From CAKOSP01 sp964370755 (lineage in GTDB: Bacteria > Bacillota_I > Bacilli_A > RF39 > UBA660), in assembly GCA_964370755.1 (NCBI GenBank), contig CAYJKL010000001.1:32412-96411 (forward strand): 64,000 bases of DNA, given 5' to 3'. The notes under the pieces were generated by a model that made no database searches, had not been told where the DNA came from, and saw nothing but the letters and a program-made list of their open reading frames with translations. Below, piece after piece: positions 43,088-51,739 of the stretch. Every line of letters starts with the position of its first letter. Positions within the stretch are counted from its first letter, which is position 1. The position numbers were made by a program, and so were the translations under genes.

Positions 43088-43864
43088 ATGAAAGCAAAAA
43101 AACATTTTGGACAAAATTTTTTAATAGATCAAACTGTGCTAGATCAAATTTCTAGTGCAGTTTTTGCGTCTAATGATGATTTGATTATTGAAATTGGTCC
43201 AGGAAGAGGAGCTCTTACTGAAAGGCTTATTAAAACTGGAGCAACTGTAATTGCATATGAGATAGATACGGATATGAAACCTTATTTAAATAAATTAGAG
43301 TCAGATAAATTTAAAGTAATATATAATGATATTTTAAAGACAAATATAAAAGATGATATTGTAGATATAAAATATAGTAAATTATTTATTGTGGGTAACT
43401 TACCATACTATATTACGACTCCGATAATAGATTTCATAACGAAACAAAATTTAAACTTTGAATCTTTTGTAATTATGGTGCAAAAAGAAGTTGCTGACAG
43501 ATTTTTAGCAAAACCTAAAAGTAAAGAATATGGATACTTTACTCTTTATTTAAAACATTATTATGATGGTGTTAAAATAACTGATGTAAAAAAAGAAGCT
43601 TTTAATCCACCACCTAAAGTTTTTAGTAGTGTAGTATCATTTACTCCGAAAGAAAAAGTTAATTCTTTAGATGAAGAGAAATATTTTGAATTTTTAAAAC
43701 TTTGTTTTAAAGAAAAACGAAAAACTATTAGAAATAATTTAAGAGAGTTTAATTATGATGTTGTTAGAAAAGTTTTGGATAAATATAATTATAGTGAGAC
43801 TGTTAGATCAGAAGAAATTAGTGAAGATGTTTTTGTAGAAATTTTTAAGGCTCTTGAAATATAG
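43088..43864 (+). CDS. rsmA: 16S rRNA dimethyladenosine transferase
   Basis: A 258-residue KsgA-family enzyme: KKHFGQNFLID start, IEIGPGRGALTERL (SAM motif), NLPYYITTPII catalytic NLPY, and FNPPPKVFSSVVSF. It dimethylates A1518/A1519 of 16S rRNA. It follows the yabE-like gene by two bases. Confidence 0.97.
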   Translation: MKAKKHFGQNFLIDQTVLDQISSAVFASNDDLIIEIGPGRGALTERLIKTGATVIAYEIDTDMKPYLNKLESDKFKVIYNDILKTNIKDDIVDIKYSKLFIVGNLPYYITTPIIDFITKQNLNFESFVIMVQKEVADRFLAKPKSKEYGYFTLYLKHYYDGVKITDVKKEAFNPPPKVFSSVVSFTPKEKVNSLDEEKYFEFLKLCFKEKRKTIRNNLREFNYDVVRKVLDKYNYSETVRSEEISEDVFVEIFKALEI

Positions 43865-43965
43865 AGTTTTTATTTTGTAAATATATGTAAATATTTAATT
43901 AAGATATATATATTTATTGAATTAATTAAATAAGTGTGATATCTTTTATTTGAGGAGAGAAGTTT

Positions 43966-44691
43966 ATGGAAAAAAAGTTTTTAAATGAAGAAAATTATCA
44001 AAAGAATAGTAAGGGTGTATTAATAGCCGGTATTATAGTACTTGTAGTAGGAGTAGTACTTGGTGGATTTTTACTTGCTAATGGTGTAGGTGGTTTTTTA
44101 GGTAATGATAAATCTAATGAAACAGATACTACTGAAATAGAAAAAAAAGTAGATTTAATAGAACTAGATATTTCAAATTTAAACAGTGAAATTCAAAATA
44201 TTAAATCAGATGAGACTAAAATTTCTGGAGATATATTTTTATTAGAAAATAGTATAGAATTTTTAAAATCTAGTACTATGTCAGATAATACTACTGAAAT
44301 TAATGAGAAGACTGCTGAATTAGCCTTATTAGAAAGTGATTTAGAAGAAGTTGAAGAATTATTGAATTCTAAGGAGAGTGAACTTGTTTTATTAAAACAA
44401 GAAGAGAGTAATCTTAATGATGAATTAAGAGAAATTTCTTCAGATGATTTTCACAGTGAATCATTTGGAAGAATGGGAGGAATATTTTCTATATTTGGTG
44501 GTTTAGTATTACTAGGGACTGGGCTTGGACTTGGTATTAAATTAATTCTTATTGCTAAGGCTAGGTCTATTCTTGCATATGGAGCACAAACTGTAGTTCC
44601 TGTTGCTAACGAAGTTATGGAAAGTGCGGCGCCTTCTATAGGAAAAGTTGCTGAAGAAATTTCTAAAGGTATTAACGCCGGTAAGAAATAG
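43966..44691 (+). CDS. Two-helix membrane protein with coiled coil
   Basis: A 241-residue protein of unknown function: membrane helix at about 18-42 (VLIAGIIVLVVGVVLGGF), a long heptad-rich coiled coil (about 55-160), and a second hydrophobic stretch (about 172-195, GIFSIFGGLVLLGTGLGLG), then a short tail. If both helices span, the coiled coil lies outside. GAGGAGAG is the ribosome binding site, and a good terminator follows. It sits between rsmA and yabG. Confidence 0.72.
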   Translation: MEKKFLNEENYQKNSKGVLIAGIIVLVVGVVLGGFLLANGVGGFLGNDKSNETDTTEIEKKVDLIELDISNLNSEIQNIKSDETKISGDIFLLENSIEFLKSSTMSDNTTEINEKTAELALLESDLEEVEELLNSKESELVLLKQEESNLNDELREISSDDFHSESFGRMGGIFSIFGGLVLLGTGLGLGIKLILIAKARSILAYGAQTVVPVANEVMESAAPSIGKVAEEISKGINAGKK

Positions 44692-44734
44692 ATAAGTATT
44701 GGGAAAGTTTAGGTTTATAATATTTATTTAAATT

Positions 44735-44757
44735 AAAGAGGTAATTCCTCTTTTTTT
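44735..44757 (+). terminator. Intrinsic terminator after the coiled-coil gene
   Basis: AAAGAGG pairs with CCTCTTT around TAATT, with further T. Unlike many in this window it is separate from the stop (about 45 bases downstream). Confidence 0.88.
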
Positions 44758-44813
44758 ATTTTAATATAATATTCTATTTTATAAATTATTGTATGTCATT
44801 TACCTATATTTAA

Positions 44814-44822
44814 CATATAATA
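44814..44822 (+). promoter_or_regulatory. SigmaK/sigmaE-like -10 element of yabG
   Basis: CATATAATA fits the sigmaK -10 pattern CATANNNTA exactly; no convincing AC-type -35 is seen 16-17 bp upstream. It lies only 13 bases before the yabG ATG. Confidence 0.4.
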
Positions 44823-44835
44823 AAATGTGATATTT

Positions 44836-45600
44836 ATGGAGATTAAAAAAGGTGATTTTGTTTCAAGAATTAGTCATAATCATGATACTGTGTTTAAAGT
44901 TGTTAATATAAAAGATGGTGTTTATTATCTAAAAGGTGTTGAAGCTAGGCTTTATGCAAGTAGTGAGATTGACGATTTAGAATTTGTTAAAAATTATTCT
45001 TTTAATGAGTTTGAAGATAATTTATTAAATGAAGATAGAGGTGAATATTTTTATTTACCTGCTAAAATTTTGCATATTGATGGAGATAGTGAGTATTTAG
45101 AAAGGTGTCTTAAATTCTATAAAAAAATTGGTGTATATGCTATAGGTAAAAGAATCAAAGAAGATAATGTAAGTGAGCAGCTTAAAACTCTTTTAGAAGA
45201 ATATAGACCTGATATTGTCATTATTACTGGGCATGATGCATATTATAGAAAAAAAGGAGATCCAACAAATTTAAAAAATTATAAGAATAGTAATAATTTT
45301 ATTAAAGCTATAAAGGTTGCTAGAAAGTATGAAAAAAGTCATGATAAATTAATAATAATTGCTGGTGCATGTCAAAGTTATTATGAAGAGCTTATTAAAG
45401 CAGGTGCTAATTTTGCATCTAGTCCTAAAAGAGTTAATATTCATGCACTTGATCCTGCTATAATAGCTTCTACACTTGCTTTAACTGAGAAAGATACACA
45501 AATAGACTTAATAAATCTACTTGGAAAAACTAAGTATGGTTCTAGTGGTCTTGGAGGGCTTAAGTGCTCTGGACTAATGTATGTTGGATATCCTAGATAG
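44836..45600 (+). CDS. yabG: Sporulation-specific protease YabG
   Basis: A 254-residue protein: N-terminal SH3-like part (IKKGDFVSRISHNHDTVFKV), then the peptidase region with DIVIITGHDAYY, GACQSYYEELIKAGANFASS and the final SGLMYVGYPR, all YabG signatures. YabG trims spore coat proteins in the mother cell late in sporulation. I start at ATG 44836; it has no evident ribosome binding site and a -10-like element lies just upstream, so the mRNA may be nearly leaderless. Order rsmA-yabG-veg as in Bacillus. Confidence 0.93.
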   Translation: MEIKKGDFVSRISHNHDTVFKVVNIKDGVYYLKGVEARLYASSEIDDLEFVKNYSFNEFEDNLLNEDRGEYFYLPAKILHIDGDSEYLERCLKFYKKIGVYAIGKRIKEDNVSEQLKTLLEEYRPDIVIITGHDAYYRKKGDPTNLKNYKNSNNFIKAIKVARKYEKSHDKLIIIAGACQSYYEELIKAGANFASSPKRVNIHALDPAIIASTLALTEKDTQIDLINLLGKTKYGSSGLGGLKCSGLMYVGYPR

Positions 45601-45607
45601 GAGATTA

Positions 45608-45823
45608 ATGAATATAAACGTCATAAAAACTGAGATTGAAAAAAATGTTGGTAAAAATGTACAGGTTGTTGTTTATGGAATGCGAAATAAAAATACATCC
45701 TATATCGGAAATATTAAAAATATATATCCTAATGTATTTTCTATTTCCACTAAAATGGGAGATAAATGCTTTTCTTATACCGATGTTTGTATAGGAGATG
45801 TAAAAATTAAATATTTAAGTTAA
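45608..45823 (+). CDS. veg: Veg protein
   Basis: A 71-residue small protein matching Veg: NVIKTEIEKNVGKNVQVVVYGMRNK, with a basic N-terminus and beta-rich rest. Veg stimulates biofilm matrix genes in Bacillus by opposing SinR; no SinR is in the window. ATG 45608 follows TAGGAG, seven bases after the yabG stop. The small acid-soluble protein gene that follows veg in Bacillus is absent. Confidence 0.87.
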   Translation: MNINVIKTEIEKNVGKNVQVVVYGMRNKNTSYIGNIKNIYPNVFSISTKMGDKCFSYTDVCIGDVKIKYLS

Positions 45824-45875
45824 TCTATATTAGATACGATTTTTACAATTTGTCAATAGTTAATTTAAAATTTGC

Positions 45876-45904
45876 TTGATTTTTTGAAAAAAATGTACTA
45901 GAAT
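45876..45904 (+). promoter_or_regulatory. Promoter of spoVG
   Basis: TTGATT and TAGAAT, 17 bp apart. The same stretch has GAAT preceded by an A-rich block, so a sigmaH promoter as in Bacillus is an alternative. Confidence 0.5.
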
Positions 45905-45944
45905 ATAGTTAAGGTTGTGAAAAACTGCGAAGGAGTGGGTAAAA

Positions 45945-46199
45945 ATGGAAATTACATCTGTAAAAGTTTTCAAATCTGAAAGGGAAGGTTCACGCGTTAA
46001 AGGTTATGCAACAGTAACAATCGATGATTGTTTAATGATACATAACATCCGCATCATTGAGGGAGTAGAGAAAATGATTATCGCGATGCCTAGCCGTAAG
46101 GTTACAGAAGATAGACATGAAGATGTTGTTCATCCTTTGAATTCTGAAACAAGAAAATTATTTGTTGATAGAATTTTAGAAGAATATAATAAAGATTAA
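45945..46199 (+). CDS. spoVG: SpoVG RNA/DNA-binding regulator
   Basis: An 84-residue SpoVG: EITSVKVFKSEREGSRVKGY, then HNIRIIEGVEKMIIAMPSRK and DVVHPLNSETRK. SpoVG affects septation and sporulation and binds RNA in several Firmicutes. A few codons (cgc, cgt, atc) are richer than in neighbours, in line with strong expression. GAAGGAG precedes the ATG. Its stop lies in a terminator loop. Confidence 0.97.
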   Translation: MEITSVKVFKSEREGSRVKGYATVTIDDCLMIHNIRIIEGVEKMIIAMPSRKVTEDRHEDVVHPLNSETRKLFVDRILEEYNKD

Positions 46200-46215
46200 T
46201 ATATTCTTTTTTTTT
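46180..46215 (+). terminator. Intrinsic terminator with the spoVG stop in its loop
   Basis: AAGAATATA (46180-46188) pairs with TATATTCTT (46200-46208) around an 11-base loop that ends with the TAA stop; seven further T follow. Confidence 0.75.
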
Positions 46216-46242
46216 GCATAAAATTAGTTGAAAGGACTAGTT

Positions 46243-46524
46243 ATGATAGAAAAAAATGGTCAAAATAATCAAGAAGTTAAATTAATCGATAGAAGTTTTA
46301 TAAGTTTAAGCGGTATAAATAAGATTGTAAGTTTTAATGATGAAGAGTTTTTACTAGAATCTATTTTGGGCAATATACACGTAAAAGGGAATACCTTGGA
46401 ACTGATTAAAATGGATACGAGTGATGGAGTTGTTAAAATTAAGGGTAGTATAAATAGTTTTGTGTATATTGATGGTAATTATAAAAATAAAGAAGATGGA
46501 ATTATAGCTAAGTTGTTTAGATAA
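46243..46524 (+). CDS. yabP: Spore protein YabP
   Basis: A 93-residue YabP/YqfC-family protein: KLIDRSFISLSGINKIVSFN, DEEFLLESILGNIHVKGNTL and GVVKIKGSINSFVYIDG, a beta-rich pattern known from mother-cell spore morphogenesis proteins. ATG 46243 lies after AAAGGA; the TTG at 46228 is unlikely. One-base overlap with yabQ (TAATG). Confidence 0.88.
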   Translation: MIEKNGQNNQEVKLIDRSFISLSGINKIVSFNDEEFLLESILGNIHVKGNTLELIKMDTSDGVVKIKGSINSFVYIDGNYKNKEDGIIAKLFR

Positions 46525-46802
46525 TGAGCATAGATATACAAATTTATTGTTTTTTTATTTCTTTTATATTCGGGATATATTATAAAGTAGCATCATTGTT
46601 TAATTTAAAATTAATTAAAGATAAAAGTAAAATATTTAAGGTTATAATTTCTTTTCTATTTTGTGTAAATAATGTTATTTTATATTTAATTATTTTATAT
46701 CATATAAACTTTGGGATTTTTCATATTTACTTTTTTTTATTGTTTTTACTGGGTTATTTTTTAGCAACAGTTGTTATTAAATATAAAAAATTTAATTTGT
46801 AA
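46524..46802 (+). CDS. yabQ: Spore cortex biosynthesis protein YabQ
   Basis: A 92-residue membrane protein with about three hydrophobic helices, opening QIYCFFISFIFGIYYKVASLF, which resembles the YabQ N-terminus. YabQ acts in cortex formation. It is much shorter than Bacillus YabQ (about 210). The call depends on both this match and the yabP-yabQ-divIC gene order. Confidence 0.8.
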   Translation: MSIDIQIYCFFISFIFGIYYKVASLFNLKLIKDKSKIFKVIISFLFCVNNVILYLIILYHINFGIFHIYFFLLFLLGYFLATVVIKYKKFNL

Positions 46803-46812
46803 AACAAATGTC

Positions 46813-46840
46813 AACAAGTCTTTTTAGGACTTGTTTTTTT
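46813..46840 (+). terminator. Intrinsic terminator after yabQ
   Basis: AACAAGTC pairs with GACTTGTT around TTTTTAG, followed by a T run. It lies 10 bases after the yabQ stop. Confidence 0.9.
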
Positions 46841-46882
46841 AATCATTTTATATTACTATGTTTAGTATAAGGGAGAATAGGG

Positions 46883-47167
46883 ATGAAAGCTAGTAAGAAA
46901 GAGAGAAAGAGATTAATTTTTATATCTGCAGTAATTATTGTATTAATAGTTACACTCGTAACTAGTTGCTATAATGATTGGAAAACTATTTTAAGTAATA
47001 ATTCAAAAGTAATAGCACTAGAAAATCAATATATGGATTTAATAGACAATGAAAAATCACTTACTAGTGAAGTGACTAAACTTAGTGATCCTGAGTATGT
47101 TGCAAGATATGCTAAAGAAAAATATATGTACTCAGAAGATGGAGAAATAATTATAAGAATGGACTAA
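46883..47167 (+). CDS. divIC: Cell division protein DivIC/FtsB
   Basis: A 94-residue bitopic protein: basic N-terminus (KASKKERKR), one membrane helix (about 11-32), a short coiled coil and the DivIC tail SDPEYVARYAKEKYMYSEDGE. It forms the FtsL-DivIB-DivIC complex at the septum. Order yabP-yabQ-divIC is as in Bacillus. It converges on clpP, with overlapping stops. Confidence 0.93.
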   Translation: MKASKKERKRLIFISAVIIVLIVTLVTSCYNDWKTILSNNSKVIALENQYMDLIDNEKSLTSEVTKLSDPEYVARYAKEKYMYSEDGEIIIRMD

Positions 47168-47181
47168 TGTTCATTTTTTTT
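47159..47181 (+). terminator. Intrinsic terminator containing the divIC stop in its loop
   Basis: ATGGAC pairs with GTTCAT (one G-T) around TAAT, which holds the TAA stop; seven T follow. The same hairpin spans the end of clpP on the other strand, without a good T run there. Confidence 0.78.
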
Positions 47182-47748
47182 AATTACTATGTCTATTAAT
47201 CCATAATTTTTTGCTTCTTCCGCAGATAAGTAATTATCTCTATCGGTATCTTTTTCTATAGTTTCAATATCTTGATTTGTTTTTTTGCTTAAAATTTCAT
47301 TTAATTTTAGGCGAATTTTTATTATTCTTTCTGCTGCTATTTTTATATCACTTGCTTGACCTTGAGCTCCTCCAAGTGGTTGATGTATCATTATTTCCGT
47401 ATTTGGAAGCGCCATTCTTTTCTTTTTTTCTCCACATGCAAGTAAGAATGCTGCCATGCTTGCACACATTCCCATACCAATTGTATTAACATCACTTTTT
47501 ATGTATTCCATTGTATCATATATAGCCATACCTGCTGTTACTGAGCCTCCTGGACTATTTATATATAAATATATATCATCATTTGATATAGAATCTAAAT
47601 ATAGTAACTGACTTACTACTATGTTGCTTGTATTTTCGCTTATTTCTCCACATATGAAAATTATTCTGTCTTTTAATAACCTTGAGTAAAGATCATATGC
47701 ATACTCCTTATTTGATGTCTTTTCTACTACTGTTGGAATTATATTCAT
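47164..47748 (-). CDS. clpP: ATP-dependent Clp protease proteolytic subunit
   Basis: A 194-residue serine protease: INSPGGSVTAGMAIYDTM, catalytic Ser in GMCASMAAFLL (about 97), His in IMIHQPLGGAQGQASDI (about 122), and Asp near TDRDNYLSAEEAKNYGLID. It forms the chamber used with ClpX or ClpC. AGGTGAG precedes the ATG. It is the only minus-strand gene of the right arm; I see no CtsR operator in the 130-bp promoter region. Confidence 0.96.
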   Translation of the reverse strand: MNIIPTVVEKTSNKEYAYDLYSRLLKDRIIFICGEISENTSNIVVSQLLYLDSISNDDIYLYINSPGGSVTAGMAIYDTMEYIKSDVNTIGMGMCASMAAFLLACGEKKKRMALPNTEIMIHQPLGGAQGQASDIKIAAERIIKIRLKLNEILSKKTNQDIETIEKDTDRDNYLSAEEAKNYGLIDIVIKKNEH

Positions 47749-47878
47749 TTTTTCTCACCTAATCTATAATAGTATGTTTTAATGTAAATTATTCATATAT
47801 TTACTTTTTATTTGATAAATTTGTGGTAAATTTTGCTCTATTATGATATAATTTAAAGAGAATAGAGGGTTATTTTAT

Positions 47879-49519
47879 ATGGAAAATGTTCAAGTTAAAT
47901 TTAAAAATGGAAAGTCTTTTGACGTAGAAGTAGGTACTACATATCATGAAATATGTTGTTTATTTGATGAAACAAAAAAGGCTTTGGCGGTAAAAATTAA
48001 CAACGAAATAGTTTCTTTAACTGAAAAAATCACTAAAGATGAAGTAATTGAGATTGTAGATTTACAAAGTTTAGATGGTAAACTTATTTATAAATCTGGA
48101 CTTAAATTTATTTTTCAAGCAGCACTTCATGAATTATACCCAGAAGCAGACATTATTTATGATCATAGTGTTCCATTTGGTATGCTAGGTGAAATTGAAT
48201 ATTCTAAGTCAATTACTCATGAAGAACTTATTAACATTAAAAACAAAATGCATGAAATTGTAAATAAAGATTTGCCTATTAAAAAAATGACTATACATAA
48301 AAAAGAAGCAATTAAGTTTTTTAATACTCAAAAACAGTTTGAAAAAGCAGATAATGTTTCAAATATTAATGATTTAGTAATAACTCTATATGAACTTGAT
48401 GGTGTATATAATTATTTTTATAGTGATATGCCTTATTCTACCAAGATTATTGATGAATTTGATTTAGTATATATAGGAAATAATAGAATAATATTTTTAA
48501 TGCCGTCTGCTAAATTTGGTTATAAAATTCCTGAGTATGTACATTATGACAATATCATTAAAACTTTTGATGAATCTAAAAGTTGGCTTCAAACTAAAAA
48601 AGTAAGTTATTTAAACAATCTAAATTTAAAAGTGAGTAATGGTAAAATAAAAGATTTTATGAAATCTAATGAAATAGTATTTTATTTATCGATAATGAGA
48701 ATTGTTGAAAATATAATGAACAATAAATCTATTAAGTTTATTATGGTAGCCGGTCCTTCTTCAAGTGGTAAAACTACTACTACTGATAGACTTTCTATAT
48801 TTTTGGATGCTATTGGTTATAATACTGTTAGAATGAGTACAGATGATTATTTTGTTGATAGAGATGATAGTCCTAGAGATGAGAATGGTAATGTTGACTT
48901 TGAATGCTTAGAAGCAGTAGATTTGGATTATATGAACTCGGATTTAAAAAAACTTATTGATGGTGAAGTTGTAACTATGCCTAAGTTTAATTTTATATCA
49001 GGAAAAAAAGAACCTAGTAATAATAGGATAAAACTAGAAGAAAATACAATAGTTCTTATTGAGGGTCTTCATACTCTTAATGATGAGTTAACTCCGGTAA
49101 TTGATCCTAAACTCAAATACAAAATTTATCTAAGTCCTTTTATGGCACTTAGTATTGATAAACATAACTATGTGTCGTCTATTGATGTGAGACTTTTAAG
49201 GAGAATAGTTAGAGATAATAGAACTAGAGGTTATGGAGTTGCTACAACTATTCATAACTGGCAAAGTGTTAGAAGTGGTGAGGAGAAATATATATTCCCT
49301 TATATACATCAAGCAGATGTTATACTCAACACTTCTCTTGCTTTTGAAATAAATGTGTTAAAAATATATGTTGAACCACTTCTTAGAAGTGTTGGTATAG
49401 ACTCTCAGTATCATGCTGAGGCTCAAAGATTACTTTATTTCTTAAAACAATTTTATCCTGTTCCGGGTGAATATGTTAATAAAGAATCTATTTTAAGAGA
49501 ATTTATAGGAGGTAACTAA
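47879..49519 (+). CDS. TGS-domain nucleoside (uridine-type) kinase
   Basis: A 546-residue fusion seen in many Firmicutes: an N-terminal TGS/ThrRS-like region (VKFKNGKSFDVEVGTTYHEI, about 1-60), a ThrRS second-additional-domain-like part (with AALHELYPEAD), and a C-terminal P-loop kinase (VAGPSSSGKTTTTDRLSIFL, about 294), with STDDYFVDRDDSP and LIEGLHTLND. It probably phosphorylates uridine/cytidine, but the TGS part suggests an added RNA or regulatory role. It precedes gapA with a one-base overlap. Confidence 0.88.
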   Translation: MENVQVKFKNGKSFDVEVGTTYHEICCLFDETKKALAVKINNEIVSLTEKITKDEVIEIVDLQSLDGKLIYKSGLKFIFQAALHELYPEADIIYDHSVPFGMLGEIEYSKSITHEELINIKNKMHEIVNKDLPIKKMTIHKKEAIKFFNTQKQFEKADNVSNINDLVITLYELDGVYNYFYSDMPYSTKIIDEFDLVYIGNNRIIFLMPSAKFGYKIPEYVHYDNIIKTFDESKSWLQTKKVSYLNNLNLKVSNGKIKDFMKSNEIVFYLSIMRIVENIMNNKSIKFIMVAGPSSSGKTTTTDRLSIFLDAIGYNTVRMSTDDYFVDRDDSPRDENGNVDFECLEAVDLDYMNSDLKKLIDGEVVTMPKFNFISGKKEPSNNRIKLEENTIVLIEGLHTLNDELTPVIDPKLKYKIYLSPFMALSIDKHNYVSSIDVRLLRRIVRDNRTRGYGVATTIHNWQSVRSGEEKYIFPYIHQADVILNTSLAFEINVLKIYVEPLLRSVGIDSQYHAEAQRLLYFLKQFYPVPGEYVNKESILREFIGGN

Positions 49520-50526
49520 TGATAAATGTTGCAATAAATGGTTTTGGAAGAATTGGAAGGCTTGCCTTTAAGGAAATAGTAACTGGGTCTATATTTAATA
49601 TAGTTGCTATTAATTCTATTGGTACTGCTGAAGAGATGGCTTATTTACTAAAATATGATACAGCTCATGGAAATTTTTTTGAAGATGATATAACTTTTGA
49701 TGAAAATAATATAATATTAAAAGGTGTTAAAAAAATACCTGTATTTGCTGTTTTAGAACCTGAAAAATTACCATGGAAAGATTTAAATGTTGATTTAGTT
49801 TTAGAGTGTAGTGGTGTATTTACAAAAAAGGTTGATTTGGAAAAACATATTGTAGCTGGTGCTAAAAAAGTTGTTTTATCTGCTCCAGGTAAAGATACTA
49901 TGAAAACTGTAGTATATAATGTTAATGATAATATTTTAACTAAAGAAGATAATGTTATATCTGCAGCTTCTTGTACAACTAATTGTCTTGCACCTGTTTT
50001 AAAAGTTTTAAATGATAACATAGGTATCGAGAAGGGAATTATGACAACAGTACATGCTTATACTTCTGATCAAATGATTCTTGATGGTGCTCATAAAAAA
50101 GGAATTAAAGCAAGAAGAGGTAGAGCTGGGGCTTCTAATATTGTGCCGGCATCTACTGGGGCTGCTAAAGCTATTGGTCTTGTTATACCAGAACTTCTTG
50201 GGAAAATGGATGGTACTAGTTTAAGAGTTCCAGTTCCCGTTGGTTCTATTGTAGATTTAACACTTGAACTAAATAGAAATGTAAGTGTCGAAGAAGTTAA
50301 TAATTTATTTAAGAATAACCAAAATGAAACTTTTAAATATACAGAAGACCCTATTGTTTCTTGTGATGTAGTAGGTAAAAAATGTGGTTCTTTAGTTGAT
50401 GGGCTATCAACTAGCATTTTAGAAGTAAATGGTAAGCAACTTGTAAAAGTTTTATCTTGGTATGATAATGAAACTGGTTACACAGCACAAATGCTTAGAA
50501 CTGCGAAAAAATTATTTGAAATATAA
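49519..50526 (+). CDS. gapA: Glyceraldehyde-3-phosphate dehydrogenase
   Basis: A 335-residue GAPDH: NGFGRIGRLAFK (NAD fold), catalytic Cys in SAASCTTNCLAP (about 152), His in MTTVHAYTSDQ, and SWYDNETGYTAQM. Phosphorylating, glycolytic. AGGAGG lies in the end of the kinase gene. It heads gapA-pgk-tpiA; pgk has its own promoter region (TATAAT near 50593). Confidence 0.97.
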   Translation: MINVAINGFGRIGRLAFKEIVTGSIFNIVAINSIGTAEEMAYLLKYDTAHGNFFEDDITFDENNIILKGVKKIPVFAVLEPEKLPWKDLNVDLVLECSGVFTKKVDLEKHIVAGAKKVVLSAPGKDTMKTVVYNVNDNILTKEDNVISAASCTTNCLAPVLKVLNDNIGIEKGIMTTVHAYTSDQMILDGAHKKGIKARRGRAGASNIVPASTGAAKAIGLVIPELLGKMDGTSLRVPVPVGSIVDLTLELNRNVSVEEVNNLFKNNQNETFKYTEDPIVSCDVVGKKCGSLVDGLSTSILEVNGKQLVKVLSWYDNETGYTAQMLRTAKKLFEI

Positions 50527-50620
50527 GAATTAATTTTATGAAAATTTGGTGAATTTAACTTGTTAAGTTTGCTTTTTTTTGAAATTTTCTATATAATATA
50601 TTTAGGAGAGTATGGTGTAT

Positions 50621-51739
50621 ATGAAAGTAATTACTGATTTTGATTTACAAAACAAAACTGTTGTTCTTAGATGTGACTTTAATATTTCCGTTAAAAATAA
50701 TGAAATAGTAGATGACACTAGAATTGTAAAATCTTTAAAAACTATTAATTATTTACTTGACAATAATTGCAAAGTTATTATCCTTAGTCACTTTGGAAGA
50801 ATTAAAGAAGAAATTGATAAGGAAAAGTATTCTTTAAAAATTATTGGTGAAAGATTAAGTGATTTACTTGGTAGAAATGTTATTTATCTAAATAAATGTT
50901 TTGGTGAAGATGTAAAAAAATATGTAGATAGTATTTCTCTTGGAGAAGTTATTTTACTTGAAAACACTAGATATACTGACTTTCCAGAAAAAAAAGAAAG
51001 TAATAATGATCTTAATTTATCACTATTTTGGTCATCACTAGGTGATATATATATTAATGATGCTTTTGGAGCTTCTCATAGGAAACATTCTTCAGTTGCT
51101 GGTATATGTTTATATATGCCTCATGGAATTGGTTTTTTAATACAGGAAGAGATTAGTAATTTAAGTTATATAATTCATAGTGATGAAAAGCCATTTACTG
51201 TATTTATGGGTGGTGCTAAAGTTGAAACTAAATTACCTATAATAAAAAGTATGCTTGAGAAGTGTGATTATTTACTACTTGGTGGAGGTATACTAAATTC
51301 ATTTTTGAAGGTAAATGGTGTTGATATTAAGGAAAGTCTTGCTACTAATGATGATGCTATAATGGAAGAAATAAATGAATTATTAACTAAGTATAGCGAT
51401 AAAATCATTTTAGATGTAAAGTATGAATTTTTTGATAATAAAATTCTTGACATTGACGTTAGTAGTTATGAAAAATATATTGCTTTAAGTAAACTTATAT
51501 TTATAAATGGAACACCTGGTTTGTTTGAAGATGAGAAACATAGAGCGGGTACTAAAAATTTATTTGAATATATAAAAAAATCAAGTGCTAAAAAAATAGC
51601 AGGTGGTGGAGATACTATTACTGCTATTAATAAGTTTGACGCAACTAGAGATTTTGATTTTATATCTAGTGGTGGCGGAGCAGCCCTTGAATACATCGCT
51701 GAAGGAGGCCTAGTAGCTCTAGAATGGATGGAAAAATGA
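50621..51739 (+). CDS. pgk: Phosphoglycerate kinase
   Basis: A 372-residue PGK, about 20 shorter than usual. VVLRCDFNI (RxDFN), ILSHFGR, NDAFGASHRKHSSVAG, FMGGAKVETKLPII and the C-terminal AGGGDTITAI plus SSGGGAALEYI are typical. It makes ATP and 3-phosphoglycerate. I start at ATG 50621, ten bases after AGGAGAG; ATG 50612 is two bases from it. Overlaps tpiA by four (ATGA). Confidence 0.95.
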   Translation: MKVITDFDLQNKTVVLRCDFNISVKNNEIVDDTRIVKSLKTINYLLDNNCKVIILSHFGRIKEEIDKEKYSLKIIGERLSDLLGRNVIYLNKCFGEDVKKYVDSISLGEVILLENTRYTDFPEKKESNNDLNLSLFWSSLGDIYINDAFGASHRKHSSVAGICLYMPHGIGFLIQEEISNLSYIIHSDEKPFTVFMGGAKVETKLPIIKSMLEKCDYLLLGGGILNSFLKVNGVDIKESLATNDDAIMEEINELLTKYSDKIILDVKYEFFDNKILDIDVSSYEKYIALSKLIFINGTPGLFEDEKHRAGTKNLFEYIKKSSAKKIAGGGDTITAINKFDATRDFDFISSGGGAALEYIAEGGLVALEWMEK

